A stretch of 44,115 nt of DNA, from NCBI GenBank assembly GCA_014378705.1, contig JACMND010000039.1:1-44115 (forward strand), written 5' to 3'. Shown one piece after another: positions 33,008-41,783 of the stretch. The notes beneath the pieces are model-generated. The model did not search any database. It had not been told where the DNA came from and worked only from the letters and a program-made list of their open reading frames with translations. A program made the translations under genes and the position numbers. How positions within the stretch are numbered: the stretch's first letter is position 1; every line of letters begins with the position of its first letter. The DNA is from Pedobacter sp. Lineage in GTDB: Bacteria > Bacteroidota > Bacteroidia > Sphingobacteriales > Sphingobacteriaceae.

Positions 33008-33379
33008 ATGAGAACCTTAGCAAATAGTTGGTTTGTACTATTTTGCCTTATTTGGCTAATAATCTTTACGGGTCGCAGGCTGGAAATTTCTTTTATTGGA
33101 TTTAACAGTTATCTGACAGACTTAATTTCGGTTCCGATAATTGCCAACCTTGGCCTAACTTTTCAACGTGTTTTTGTTACTAAATCAAATACCTACCGCT
33201 TAAAGGCAGGCCATGTGCTATTTATTGTGGCTTACACATCTTTAATTTTTGAAATTTTGCTACCACGGTTCTCCGCAAAATATACAGCAGATATGGTTGA
33301 TATTTTAATGTATGTATTCGGCGGACTATTTTTCTGGCAGTTTATGAACCGGCCTTTAATTCCACCCGTAATTCATTAA
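33008..33379 (+). CDS. Small integral membrane protein of unknown function
   Basis: The 123-residue protein has about four membrane segments (near 8-21, 35-52, 68-86 and 98-112), with a positively charged stretch between the second and third (FVTKSNTYRLKAGH). Similar proteins in Bacteroidota are sometimes labelled magnesium-citrate transporter-like, a label I cannot support from the sequence. Its start lies one base after the zinc-ribbon gene. It is convergent with the receiver gene, with only 5 bases between the stops. Confidence 0.7.
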   Translation: MRTLANSWFVLFCLIWLIIFTGRRLEISFIGFNSYLTDLISVPIIANLGLTFQRVFVTKSNTYRLKAGHVLFIVAYTSLIFEILLPRFSAKYTADMVDILMYVFGGLFFWQFMNRPLIPPVIH

Positions 33380-33384
33380 TGCTA

Positions 33385-33744
33385 TCAAGCACATATCTGT
33401 TCATTAACTACATCAATTAACAGTTGTATATCGAACGGTTTCTTTACAATATCATCAGCACAAATCTTTTTAACATCATCAATTTGTGAGTGTGTTGACA
33501 AAACAATGATGGGAATATGCTTTGTGGTTTCAGCTGCTTTAATGGTTCTGCACAATTCTGTTCCCTGTTGCGTAGGCCTGATTACATCCAGTAAAATAAC
33601 ATCGGGATTATTCAAAAGAATAACTTCAAATATGTTCTTCTCATTTTTGCATAAGATGGTTTCAAAACCTTCATCAATTAAAACATTGGAAATAACTTGC
33701 CGGATATCAGCATCATCTTCAATTACAAGTATCTTTCTTTTCAT
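33385..33744 (-). CDS. Single-domain response regulator receiver
   Basis: A 119-residue CheY-like receiver without output domain. The acidic pocket is E9, D10 and D11 (VIEDDAD), the phospho-acceptor D53 (VILLDVIRP), the switch Thr/Ser position S83 (IVLSTHS) and the conserved K102 (VKKPF). No histidine kinase or other partner is in the window, so it is an orphan that may feed a phosphorelay or bind a target protein directly. It stands alone, with a 122-base gap to recQ upstream. Confidence 0.93.
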   Translation of the reverse strand: MKRKILVIEDDADIRQVISNVLIDEGFETILCKNEKNIFEVILLNNPDVILLDVIRPTQQGTELCRTIKAAETTKHIPIIVLSTHSQIDDVKKICADDIVKKPFDIQLLIDVVNEQICA

Positions 33745-33866
33745 AGGTTAATTATACATTAGAGATGTATGTAATCAGATAATTATTATTTGAATGTCTT
33801 ATAGCAATTCGTAACAGCAGTGTGCTCAAAAATATAAATATTCAGTGTAATATAATTTATTGGTAA

Positions 33867-35759
33867 TCAAATAAAATATAAGCTACCATCTAATTTTAAT
33901 TTTCCTGCATCAATCAGGTTTCGAATCACTATCAGCTTTTGCTTTTCATCACCGCATTTAATAATTTTTACCAAATCATCCAAAATCATTTTCTTAGATC
34001 CTAAGCGTAAAAGCAATTCAACGGTAATCTGTTGAACAAGCTGATCACTTTTAACTTCCTTTTTATCTTGTAAACAAACATCGCACACGCCACACTTTTG
34101 AGCGTTTATTTCCTCGAAATAAAGTAGTATCTGCTTGCTTCTGCATACCTGTTTTTCGGCGTAACCTGTAACCGATTTAATTTGAGTTTTTGCAATTTCA
34201 AAGCGCTCTTTAATGTGTTTGCCATTTATAAAAAGATGATTTGAGTCGACCCGTGATTTTACCCATTGGATGTGAGGTTTATCCGTTTGCGGATGATAAT
34301 GCAGCAATTGCAAATGTTCCAATTTTTTGATCAATGAAATAACCTCGTCCCTGGATAACCCTGTCCGTTTTGCAAGGTCGCTTTCCTTAATGGTAACAAA
34401 ATGATCAAATATTCCGCCGTATGACCTTAATAATGTTTTTATAAACTGATCATAAGCCGGTTGCTCAACCTGAAAATGGTAGAGTTCTTCCTGTCCGGAG
34501 ATGATCTGAACCCTGGATGGTAAAAATACATTTTCGCTTAACGCGATGTATTCGTCACGTTCTAAAAATTTTAAAGCATGAATTGTTTTTATAGGTTGTA
34601 GTTTAAACCTTGAGCAAAATTCTGCAATGTCAAACTCAAGGGATAAAGCCTCTCCGGCACCAAAAGCAATCTGAAAATAATTGCCCAGAGCATGGTACGT
34701 TTGTTTAATTTCATCAACTGTGGGATAACTTTGTTCTAACCTTTTAAGAAGCTGATTTTTGTCGGACGCGTTATAAAGCAATACTGCAAAAGCTCTTTTC
34801 TCATCCCTTCCAGCCCTTCCGGCCTCCTGGTAGTACGCTTCGAGGGTTTCCGGGAGATCCAGATGGACTACAAAACGTACGTCAGGTTTATCAATCCCCA
34901 TTCCGAAAGCGTTTGTTGCTACCATAACCCGTACTGAACCGTCTTTCCATAAACTTTGCTTTTTCATCCGCAAAGGCGTGTTCAAACCAGCGTGATAAAA
35001 ATCAGCGGAAACTCCATTTATGGTAAGCAAACGCGACACTTCTTGAGTTTCTCGGCGGTTGCGAACATAAACAATTCCGCTGCCTGCTATATTATTGGCA
35101 ACTGCAAGCAATTTTTTAAACTTATTTTCCTCATCAAAAACGACATATCTCAGGTTCTTTCGTTCAAAAGATTTTCGGAAAACGTTTGTATTTTTAAAAA
35201 GTAGCTTTCGCTGGATATCTTCTGCCACAGGTGCCGTAGCTGTGGCTGTTAAAGCTAAAACCGGTATTAGCGGATGGATTTCACGTAAATCGGCAATGTG
35301 CAGATAAGGAGGTCTGAAATCATAACCCCACTGCGAAATACAATGTGCTTCATCAACCGCGATCAGGTTTACTTTCATGTGCTTTATCCGCTCTCGTACA
35401 AGTTCAGAAAGCAACCTTTCCGGAGATAGATAAAGGAATTTAATATCGCCGTAGATGCAGTTATCTAAAGCGATATCCACCTCACGCTTTCCCATTCCGG
35501 AGATAATTGCAATCGCTTTTATCCCCTTAGCTTTCAGGTTTTCAACCTGGTCTTTCATGAGTGCGATGAGCGGAGAAATAACGATACAAATTCCTGGGTT
35601 TAATAAAGCAGGCACCTGGAAACAGACCGATTTCCCGCCACCGGTAGGCATTAGTGCCAGCGTATCTTTCCCATTTAAAACTGAATTTATAACTTCTTCC
35701 TGCAATAGACGAAATGCATCAAAACCCCAATACTGTTTAAGAATTTGATGAATGGTCAT
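33867..35759 (-). CDS. recQ: RecQ-family ATP-dependent DNA helicase, inserted middle domain
   Basis: A 3'-5' superfamily 2 DNA helicase used in recombination and repair. It shows Walker A MPTGGGKS, ISPLIALMKDQV, DEAH in LIAVDEAHCISQWGYDFRPPY, LALTATAT, SGIVYVRNRRETQEV, ATNAFGMGIDKPDVRFVVH and YYQEAGRAGRDE. The zinc-binding cysteines (VCRSKQ, then CGVCDVC) are at about residues 537-562. In E. coli RecQ the zinc part follows the helicase domain directly; here about 170 residues with a winged-helix-like part (ESDLAKRTGLSRDEVISLIKKL) come first. No HRDC domain follows. This looks like the second, shorter RecQ type of Bacteroidota. Confidence 0.92.
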   Translation of the reverse strand: MTIHQILKQYWGFDAFRLLQEEVINSVLNGKDTLALMPTGGGKSVCFQVPALLNPGICIVISPLIALMKDQVENLKAKGIKAIAIISGMGKREVDIALDNCIYGDIKFLYLSPERLLSELVRERIKHMKVNLIAVDEAHCISQWGYDFRPPYLHIADLREIHPLIPVLALTATATAPVAEDIQRKLLFKNTNVFRKSFERKNLRYVVFDEENKFKKLLAVANNIAGSGIVYVRNRRETQEVSRLLTINGVSADFYHAGLNTPLRMKKQSLWKDGSVRVMVATNAFGMGIDKPDVRFVVHLDLPETLEAYYQEAGRAGRDEKRAFAVLLYNASDKNQLLKRLEQSYPTVDEIKQTYHALGNYFQIAFGAGEALSLEFDIAEFCSRFKLQPIKTIHALKFLERDEYIALSENVFLPSRVQIISGQEELYHFQVEQPAYDQFIKTLLRSYGGIFDHFVTIKESDLAKRTGLSRDEVISLIKKLEHLQLLHYHPQTDKPHIQWVKSRVDSNHLFINGKHIKERFEIAKTQIKSVTGYAEKQVCRSKQILLYFEEINAQKCGVCDVCLQDKKEVKSDQLVQQITVELLLRLGSKKMILDDLVKIIKCGDEKQKLIVIRNLIDAGKLKLDGSLYFI

Positions 35760-35806
35760 ATTAAACGCAAAATAAACCCTTTAATCTTGTGACAGACTTG
35801 ATGAAG

Positions 35807-36472
35807 CTATTTTTTTATAAGGTAAGGTTTTACTGCTTTACGCCATATACTATACCCTTTATCATTCATGTGAAGCATATCTTCCAGAAACAATTCCGGC
35901 CTTGGATTACCTTGTTTGGTGAGCATCAGGGAATATACATCTATAAAGTTTGCATTCTTCTCGTTTTTTAAATAGCTGCTTATTAAATAATTGGTTTGTT
36001 TGGCAGTAGCAAAATATTGCGCTCTAACCGGGCTTGGTTTTATGGAAATATAAACAATGGAGATACCGGGCAGTTTAGCTCTTAAGAGCTCATAAAGGCT
36101 TTTAAACCTGCTAAAAATAATATCCGCGGTTATATTATTTTCGGGTAAATCATTTTCACCTATATATAAAAAAACCTGCCTTGGTTTGTATTGAAAAATT
36201 ACATCATCCGCATAAAAGATCACATCGTTAATAACCGATCCACCAAAACCACGGTTGAGTACACTGTGTTCTTCGAATATTTTTTCCAGATCGACCCACA
36301 TTCTTATGGACGAACTTCCTACAAAAAGAATTGGGTTAGATACCGGAGGAGAGATGCTATCTTGCTTTTTAAATGTTTCAATCTCATCCCAAAAGGGAGG
36401 TTTAGTTTGTGAATATAGATTGCATGTGAGACCTGAGATAATAAAAAGAATAATGCAAAAAGATCTTGTCAT
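35807..36472 (-). CDS. Secreted SGNH/GDSL hydrolase
   Basis: The protein has a signal peptide (residues 1-21) and an SGNH hydrolase fold, as in esterases, lipases and carbohydrate deacetylases. Block I is LFVGSSSIRMW with the nucleophile at S54, block II includes NRGFGGSVINDV, block III is FLYIGENDLP with the Asn, and block V is DMLHMNDKGY with the catalytic Asp/His. The length of 221 residues is normal. It acts outside the cytoplasm. The substrate cannot be assigned; acetylated sugars are a common target in this group. It lies 35 bases downstream of the dicarboxylate symporter gene on the same strand. Confidence 0.9.
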   Translation of the reverse strand: MTRSFCIILFIISGLTCNLYSQTKPPFWDEIETFKKQDSISPPVSNPILFVGSSSIRMWVDLEKIFEEHSVLNRGFGGSVINDVIFYADDVIFQYKPRQVFLYIGENDLPENNITADIIFSRFKSLYELLRAKLPGISIVYISIKPSPVRAQYFATAKQTNYLISSYLKNEKNANFIDVYSLMLTKQGNPRPELFLEDMLHMNDKGYSIWRKAVKPYLIKK

Positions 36473-36507
36473 ATTATTAGTTTTTATATGAAATTATTTG
36501 ATAAGCT

Positions 36508-37761
36508 TTATTTATCATGAACTTTATTTTCTACAATCATTCTGTATTTTTTAAGGTCTATCGCGTTTTCACTTCGGGCAATAACCACGGTAGCTACGGT
36601 ATTGCCAATAATATTGGTGATGGCCCTTCCTTCGCTCATAAAACGGTCTACTCCGATAAGTAGCGCCAGACCTTCCAGAGGTATAATTTTTAATGCTGTT
36701 AATGTAGAAGTGAGCACTAGGAACCCACTTCCGGTAACCCCAGCAGCTCCTTTACTACTAATAAGAAGTATCGCTATAATACTAAGTTGCTGTACTAAAC
36801 TTAATGGTATGCTATAAACCTGGGCTAAAAAAATAACGCTCATACTTAAATAAATACTCGTTCCATCCAGATTAAAACTGTAACCGGCCGGAATAATTAG
36901 CCCTACCACACTTTTATCACAACCTGCCCTTTCTAGCTTTTCCATTATGTTGGGTAGAACTGTTTCGCTGCTGCTTGATCCAAAAACGATTAATAATTCT
37001 GCTTTTATGTAGCCTAACAATTTCCATAAACTAAATCCGTAGTAATAAGTAATTAGGTTTAACACCACAAAAATGAATAAAAACCCGGTGATGTAAAAGG
37101 TAAGCAGCAGATTGCCTAACAGAGCGAGGCTGGCAAAGCCGAACTTCCCGATGGTATATGCCATTCCTCCAAAGGCCCCAAGCGGGCTTACCCGAATAAC
37201 AATGTGCAGCACGTTAAACAGTACCTTATTTATTTTATCAAAAAAAGAGATAACAGATTGTCCGTTAGCTCCCATTTTGTTTAGGGCTATACTAAACAAT
37301 ATTCCGAAGAACAAAATTTGTATAATGTCGCCTCTGGCAAAAGAATCAACAATATTTGAAGGTACAAGGTGAGAAATAAATTGTCCCCAATCGACTCCGG
37401 CACTAACTTCCGGAACAGGATTTTTAGAATTTGTTTCTATTTGTTGTGTTGATACACCCGAACCGGGCTTAATAACATTCGCTGTAATTAATCCAATGAT
37501 GATTGCTGCTGTGGTTACTATTTCAAAATAAAGCAATCCTTTGCCGCCAATCCTGCCTAATTTTTTTAAGTTTCCGGCACTTGAGATTCCTAAAACGATA
37601 CTAAAAAAAATTACCGGCGCAATAACCATTTTAATGAGATTAATAAACATCTCACTTATTATTTTTGCTGTTGGAGCAAACGAGGGTAATAACCAACCTA
37701 CCAAAATGCCTGATATGATGCCTATCAGAACCTGGACATATAAAGTTTTAAGATATTTCAC
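36508..37761 (-). CDS. Dicarboxylate/amino acid:cation symporter (DctA/GltP family)
   Basis: A 417-residue symporter of the DAACS family that imports C4-dicarboxylates, glutamate or aspartate with Na+ or H+. Eight helices and two re-entrant loops are expected. Visible motifs are FINLIKMVIAPVIFFSIVLGI, the serine-rich hairpin FGSSSSETVLP, the GYSFNLDGTSIYLSMSVIFLAQ segment, SSKGAAGVTGSGFLVLTSTL and VDRFMSEGRAITNIIGNTVATVV. The Arg in GRAITN-like position favours neither substrate class clearly. The start is GTG at 37761; no in-frame ATG is near. Confidence 0.92.
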   Translation of the reverse strand: MKYLKTLYVQVLIGIISGILVGWLLPSFAPTAKIISEMFINLIKMVIAPVIFFSIVLGISSAGNLKKLGRIGGKGLLYFEIVTTAAIIIGLITANVIKPGSGVSTQQIETNSKNPVPEVSAGVDWGQFISHLVPSNIVDSFARGDIIQILFFGILFSIALNKMGANGQSVISFFDKINKVLFNVLHIVIRVSPLGAFGGMAYTIGKFGFASLALLGNLLLTFYITGFLFIFVVLNLITYYYGFSLWKLLGYIKAELLIVFGSSSSETVLPNIMEKLERAGCDKSVVGLIIPAGYSFNLDGTSIYLSMSVIFLAQVYSIPLSLVQQLSIIAILLISSKGAAGVTGSGFLVLTSTLTALKIIPLEGLALLIGVDRFMSEGRAITNIIGNTVATVVIARSENAIDLKKYRMIVENKVHDK

Positions 37762-37852
37762 ATCAGCAATTTGCTGTAAATGTATGATGTTGAAAGGGAA
37801 CTATTGAACAGAATAAATTAGTAAACGAAAATCTAGTTGTGGTAATTTCTGA

Positions 37853-38254
37853 TTATTTTAAGGCATCAGCTCCGGCTTGTGCAACAATGTGGTCGTTTTC
37901 AACAGAATCGCCTGATACACCTATTGCACCAATTATTTTTCCTTCGGTATCCTTAATTAATAATCCGCCCGGAAATGTAATCAGGCCGCCATTAGAATGT
38001 TCTATATTATAAAGTGGGGCACCGGGTTGAGAAAGCTTTCCAACCTCGCCGGAGGGCATATTAAAATAACGGGTTGTACGTGCCTTTTTTTGCGAAATAT
38101 CAATGGATCCCAGCCATGCTTCGTCCATGTGCGCAAACGCGATAAGATTTGTTCCCGAATCAACTACAGCAATGTTCATCAACGTGTTGATCTCCTTCGC
38201 TTTTGCTTTTGCGGCCGCTATTACTTTTTCTGCCTCTTCTAATGTAATGTTCAT
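37853..38254 (-). CDS. GlcG/HbpS-like (DUF336) protein
   Basis: The 133-residue protein belongs to the GlcG/HbpS family, which includes small heme- or cobalamin-related binding proteins and proteins in propanediol or glycolate operons. Features are [66 protein letters not shown] and the end [24 protein letters not shown]. No signal peptide is present, so it is cytoplasmic. It is 91 bases upstream of the symporter on the same strand, but a shared role is not evident. Confidence 0.88.
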   Translation of the reverse strand: MNITLEEAEKVIAAAKAKAKEINTLMNIAVVDSGTNLIAFAHMDEAWLGSIDISQKKARTTRYFNMPSGEVGKLSQPGAPLYNIEHSNGGLITFPGGLLIKDTEGKIIGAIGVSGDSVENDHIVAQAGADALK

Positions 38255-38404
38255 TTTTTTGACTATAAAAAGGGGTTAATAATCAATCTAAAATTAGACT
38301 GTATGATTTAATTTTAGGATTACATATAGTTTAATGATTTGTTTTTTAAAACAAAAGGATTAAATAGAAACCTTTCATCTTAATAGATTTTACAATGTCA
38401 GTTC

Positions 38405-39061
38405 TTAATTTTGTAAAATGCTCAGCCTTCTTGATCTCAGCAAAATTAAATATATAATTACACACATTGCCGTAGCAACAAAGCACCAGACAGAAATTGA
38501 ATATGAGCGGTAAAATAAATAGGTAAAAAGATAAGAAACAAAGATAAATACTCCCATCCACCACATCCGCGGAACTGTTGAAATAAAAGCAGGTATAATA
38601 GTCGCAACTCCGTAAATAATACTTCCGGGTATAAGCAATAAATCAGGATGGCCAATGGTATACCTAATGTGATGCTGATTCACACTTGCTGAAACTGAAA
38701 ACATCAATAAACTGTAAATATGATAAGCTGATAATATTAAACCTAAGGCCAGCAGAATTTTTAAAGCAGGCTTCCGTTTTAAATTCTTTTCAAGAAAGTA
38801 AATGCTAAACGGAATATAAATTGGCCAGATAATATGCGAGAATATTAAAAAACTACTAACCAGAAAAGGTTGCCATCCGGCATGGGAAGAATTGTTGAAA
38901 TTAAGCCATACAAAACCTTCTAAAACTTGCTGTAAAGCAAAACCAAACGGGATAACGGCTAAGAAAATCTGCTTGTTCGAAAACGTTAGCTTTACACACG
39001 CTACACCTATGCCGGTAAGAATAACTGCAGAAGTGAAGCTGGCGTTAGCAGAAAAACACAT
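38405..39061 (-). CDS. DUF6629-like integral membrane protein
   Basis: The protein starts with MCFSANASFTSAVILTGIG, a conserved opening of the DUF6629 family, followed by FGFALQQVLEGFVWLNF and six or seven membrane helices across 218 residues. The second residue Cys and the FSA segment are characteristic. The family has no known role. The gene is alone, with 150 bases to the GlcG-like gene and about 130 bases to cysM. Nothing around it suggests a function. Confidence 0.8.
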   Translation of the reverse strand: MCFSANASFTSAVILTGIGVACVKLTFSNKQIFLAVIPFGFALQQVLEGFVWLNFNNSSHAGWQPFLVSSFLIFSHIIWPIYIPFSIYFLEKNLKRKPALKILLALGLILSAYHIYSLLMFSVSASVNQHHIRYTIGHPDLLLIPGSIIYGVATIIPAFISTVPRMWWMGVFIFVSYLFTYLFYRSYSISVWCFVATAMCVIIYLILLRSRRLSILQN

Positions 39062-39195
39062 GGACTGATTTTAGACTAAACTTAAAGATTCAAACCAGGC
39101 TTGAATTATAAGTAAAACATTTATTAAATGGATGTTTTTTAAATCAACAAATTAATCATTCATAAAGTTCGTAACTCGTTAAACTAATCGGTAAA

Positions 39196-40068
39196 TCATC
39201 CAAAAAGATTAGAACTTAAATACCGGTCGCCCCTGTCACAACAGATAAAAACAATAACCCCCTCTGATAATTCTTCGCTAAGGCGAAGTGCCGCTGAGGC
39301 CGCACCTCCGCTGCTCATCCCGGCAAAAATTCCTTCTTTTCTGGCTAAAAGCCGGGTAGTTTCAACTGCCTCATTTTGGGTTATATCCATAATGCGGTCT
39401 ACCTTATCGGGATTAAAAATTTTGGGGATATATTCTTTTGTCCAGCGGCGTATACCCGGAATGGAAGCCTCTTCCGTAGGCTGACAGCCGATTATTTGAA
39501 TATTTGAATTAACTTCCTTCAGATAGGAAGAGCAACCCATAATACTTCCGGTTGTACCCATAGAACTTACAAAATGGGTGATCTCCTGATTGGTATCCCG
39601 CCACATTTCCGGGCCGGTAGTTTTATAATGTGCTAACGGATTATCAGGGTTCGCAAACTGGTTAAGCATGTAAAATTCTCCGCTTTGCGATTTTTCATCC
39701 GCATAATCCCTGCAAATTTCGATGCTGTCCAGCAACGTTACTTTAGCACCAAAAGCTTCCATTGTAAGCACCCGTTCCCTTGTAGAAGTTACCGGCATTA
39801 CCAGTTCTATATTCAGGTTAAACAGGTTTGCCATCAGCGCAAGGGCAATCCCGGTGTTCCCGCTGGTTGCTTCAATAAGCCGGCTTTCTGTGTTGATATC
39901 CCCACGCTCTAAAGCACTACGCATCATGTTTAAGGCCGGACGGTCTTTTACACTTCCGCCGGGATTATTCCCTTCCAGTTTTGCAAAAATCCTGACAGCC
40001 GGATTTTTATTAAGTTTTTTAAGTTCAACAAGCGGGGTATTTCCCACGGTATCTAATATAGTTCCCAT
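39196..40068 (-). CDS. cysM: Cysteine synthase, CysM type
   Basis: This PLP enzyme makes cysteine from O-acetylserine and sulfide (CysM-type enzymes can also use thiosulfate). The PLP lysine is in GGSVKDRPA, the substrate loop is TSGNTG, and the phosphate-binding loop is SMGTTGSI. Later motifs include GIFAGMSSGGAA and IVFICCDRGDRYLS. At 290 residues it is the short type. The gene may start at 40080, overlapping the acetyltransferase stop by 11 bases; the ATG at 40068 (MGTILDTVGNTPLVEL) is just after that stop and fits homologues better. The pair makes cysteine, which ergothioneine synthesis also needs. Confidence 0.95.
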   Translation of the reverse strand: MGTILDTVGNTPLVELKKLNKNPAVRIFAKLEGNNPGGSVKDRPALNMMRSALERGDINTESRLIEATSGNTGIALALMANLFNLNIELVMPVTSTRERVLTMEAFGAKVTLLDSIEICRDYADEKSQSGEFYMLNQFANPDNPLAHYKTTGPEMWRDTNQEITHFVSSMGTTGSIMGCSSYLKEVNSNIQIIGCQPTEEASIPGIRRWTKEYIPKIFNPDKVDRIMDITQNEAVETTRLLARKEGIFAGMSSGGAASAALRLSEELSEGVIVFICCDRGDRYLSSNLFG

Positions 40069-40069
40069 T

Positions 40070-40888
40070 TTAAAGATCATTGATAAACTTTCTTTCCACT
40101 ACCGTAATCTCGGGGTTATGATAAACCAATGAACCTGCGGGAACGGATTTGGTAAGCCAAACATTACCACCGATTACAGAATCTTCACCAATAACTGTAT
40201 CGCCACCCAAAATGGTAGCTCCGGAATAAATAACCACATTGTCTTTAATTGTGGGATGACGTTTCATCATGGCCATTTTCTTGGTTACACTTAGGGCGCC
40301 CAAAGTAACGCCCTGGTATATTTTTACATATCGCCCTATTTCGGCCGTTTCACCAATAACGATTCCTGTTCCGTGGTCTATCATAAAATGTTCGGCAATT
40401 TTTGCAGCCGGATGAATGTCAATTCCGGTTTTACTGTGTGCGTATTCAGTTAATATTCGGGGCAATAAAGGTACTTCCAGCAAATGCAGAGCATGGGATA
40501 TACGATAAAAGCAAAGAGCCAGAAAACCAGGATAGGCTCTTATTACTTCAAATGTAGAGGTAGAAGCTGGGTCGCCCTGATTAATGGCGTTTATATCTGT
40601 GTTTAAAACCCTAAAAATCTCAGGCAACTGTGAAAAAAAATTTGCACTTACCGCTTCATGATTGCACTCTGAACATGCTTTTGTAGCATCCATTATGCGA
40701 ACAAGCTCTTGCTGAGACTCCAATAGATTCCTTTCAATTGCAGCTATATCTAGTTGTGTACCCTGGGATATTTCGGGATACATTGTTGAAATAAGTTTGG
40801 AAGCCCAACCTGCAATAACCTTATTTGTAGGAATCTGTTGCCTTTGTTGTTGCTTGGATTCCAACTGCTGTAAAAAATTTTTTTCCAT
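40070..40888 (-). CDS. cysE: Serine O-acetyltransferase
   Basis: The enzyme makes O-acetylserine, the substrate of the adjacent cysteine synthase. The N-terminal half is helical (residues 1-160). The C-terminal left-handed beta-helix starts near TGIDIHPAAKIAEHFMIDHGTGIVIGETAEIG and goes on with KIYQGVTLGALSV, HPTIKDNVVIYSGATILGGDTVIGEDSVIGGNVWL and SVPAGSLVYHNPEI. The 272-residue length and the long N-terminal part match the EpsC/SrpH-like form. The C-terminal end ...FINDL could dock into cysteine synthase, as the Ile end of CysE does; here the last residue is Leu. Tandem with cysM, with a 1-base gap or an overlap. Confidence 0.94.
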   Translation of the reverse strand: MEKNFLQQLESKQQQRQQIPTNKVIAGWASKLISTMYPEISQGTQLDIAAIERNLLESQQELVRIMDATKACSECNHEAVSANFFSQLPEIFRVLNTDINAINQGDPASTSTFEVIRAYPGFLALCFYRISHALHLLEVPLLPRILTEYAHSKTGIDIHPAAKIAEHFMIDHGTGIVIGETAEIGRYVKIYQGVTLGALSVTKKMAMMKRHPTIKDNVVIYSGATILGGDTVIGEDSVIGGNVWLTKSVPAGSLVYHNPEITVVERKFINDL

Positions 40889-41186
40889 TTAATGCGCTCA
40901 CGATCATAAAATCCATATTTGAATCGATAATTGGATTAAACGAAGATAAATCAGATTTTGGTTATTGGTATTACGTTTTGTAGACGAATTATTAAATATT
41001 CAATTCGATTACAATTGTTTTACCGGTAGGCTTTCTGGCTTAAACCTTTTAACAATAAACCCGGACGAAGTGGATACCGGCCCGTGATTAAGGCCCGGGT
41101 AGTATAAACGAAGTACGGGGCTTGAGATGAAATGAAAAAGAAACGCTCATTTACAACACCTTAACCGAAACCTAAAATTTTCGCTG
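40889..41186. other. Intergenic region, nothing supported
   Basis: These 298 bases lie between the serine acetyltransferase start and the MaoC-like gene stop. I see no open frame with protein character, terminator or clear promoter. A GC-richer patch occurs near 41060-41125. Confidence 0.4.
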
Positions 41187-41645
41187 TTAAATAAAATGAT
41201 ACAAAAACAACACATCACCGGTAAAAGCTGGTTTTAGCTGGTCTTTAATTTCGAGCTTAATAGCTAATGTTGCCTTTGTTATACCTCTCAGATTTGATAT
41301 GCAAGCCAGTTTTACGCGGCATCTAACTTCGCTGTTTACAATTACGGCCTGACCAAATTTTAGCTTTTCGATGCCGTAATTTACTTCCATTTTCAGGTTC
41401 TGGACATCCACAATTTGCTTCCATAAAAACGGAATTAAAGATAAAGTAAGGTATCCATGAGCGATGGTAGCATTAAAAGGACTTTCGGTTTTTGCCCTTT
41501 CAGAATCTGTATGTATCCATTGATGATCCAGCGTGGCGTCTGCAAAGTTGCTGATCTGTTGCTGCGTAATTTTATGCCAGGAAGAAACACCAATTTCATG
41601 ATCCAAATATGACTCGAATTCTGAATGACTTTTTATAATGACCAT
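41187..41645 (-). CDS. MaoC-family (R)-specific enoyl-CoA hydratase-like protein
   Basis: A 152-residue hot-dog-fold protein. The catalytic dyad is D40 and H45 in FADATLDHQWIHTD; the following KTESPFNATIAHGYLTLSLIPFLW is the rest of the family signature. Members hydrate trans-2-enoyl-CoA to (R)-3-hydroxyacyl-CoA. Substrate length cannot be inferred. The gene is alone between cysE and the BaiN-type flavoprotein gene. Confidence 0.92.
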   Translation of the reverse strand: MVIIKSHSEFESYLDHEIGVSSWHKITQQQISNFADATLDHQWIHTDSERAKTESPFNATIAHGYLTLSLIPFLWKQIVDVQNLKMEVNYGIEKLKFGQAVIVNSEVRCRVKLACISNLRGITKATLAIKLEIKDQLKPAFTGDVLFLYHFI

Positions 41646-41783
41646 ACCGCTAAAGTAAAAAATTAATCAAACATTGAAAAAGCTACAAAATATTTCTTGC
41701 TTTCTTTTTTTAATAATTGCATTGCAGGATAGCGGTTTATAAAAACAAATCTGGCTAAATGGTATATTTACATTAAAACATTC

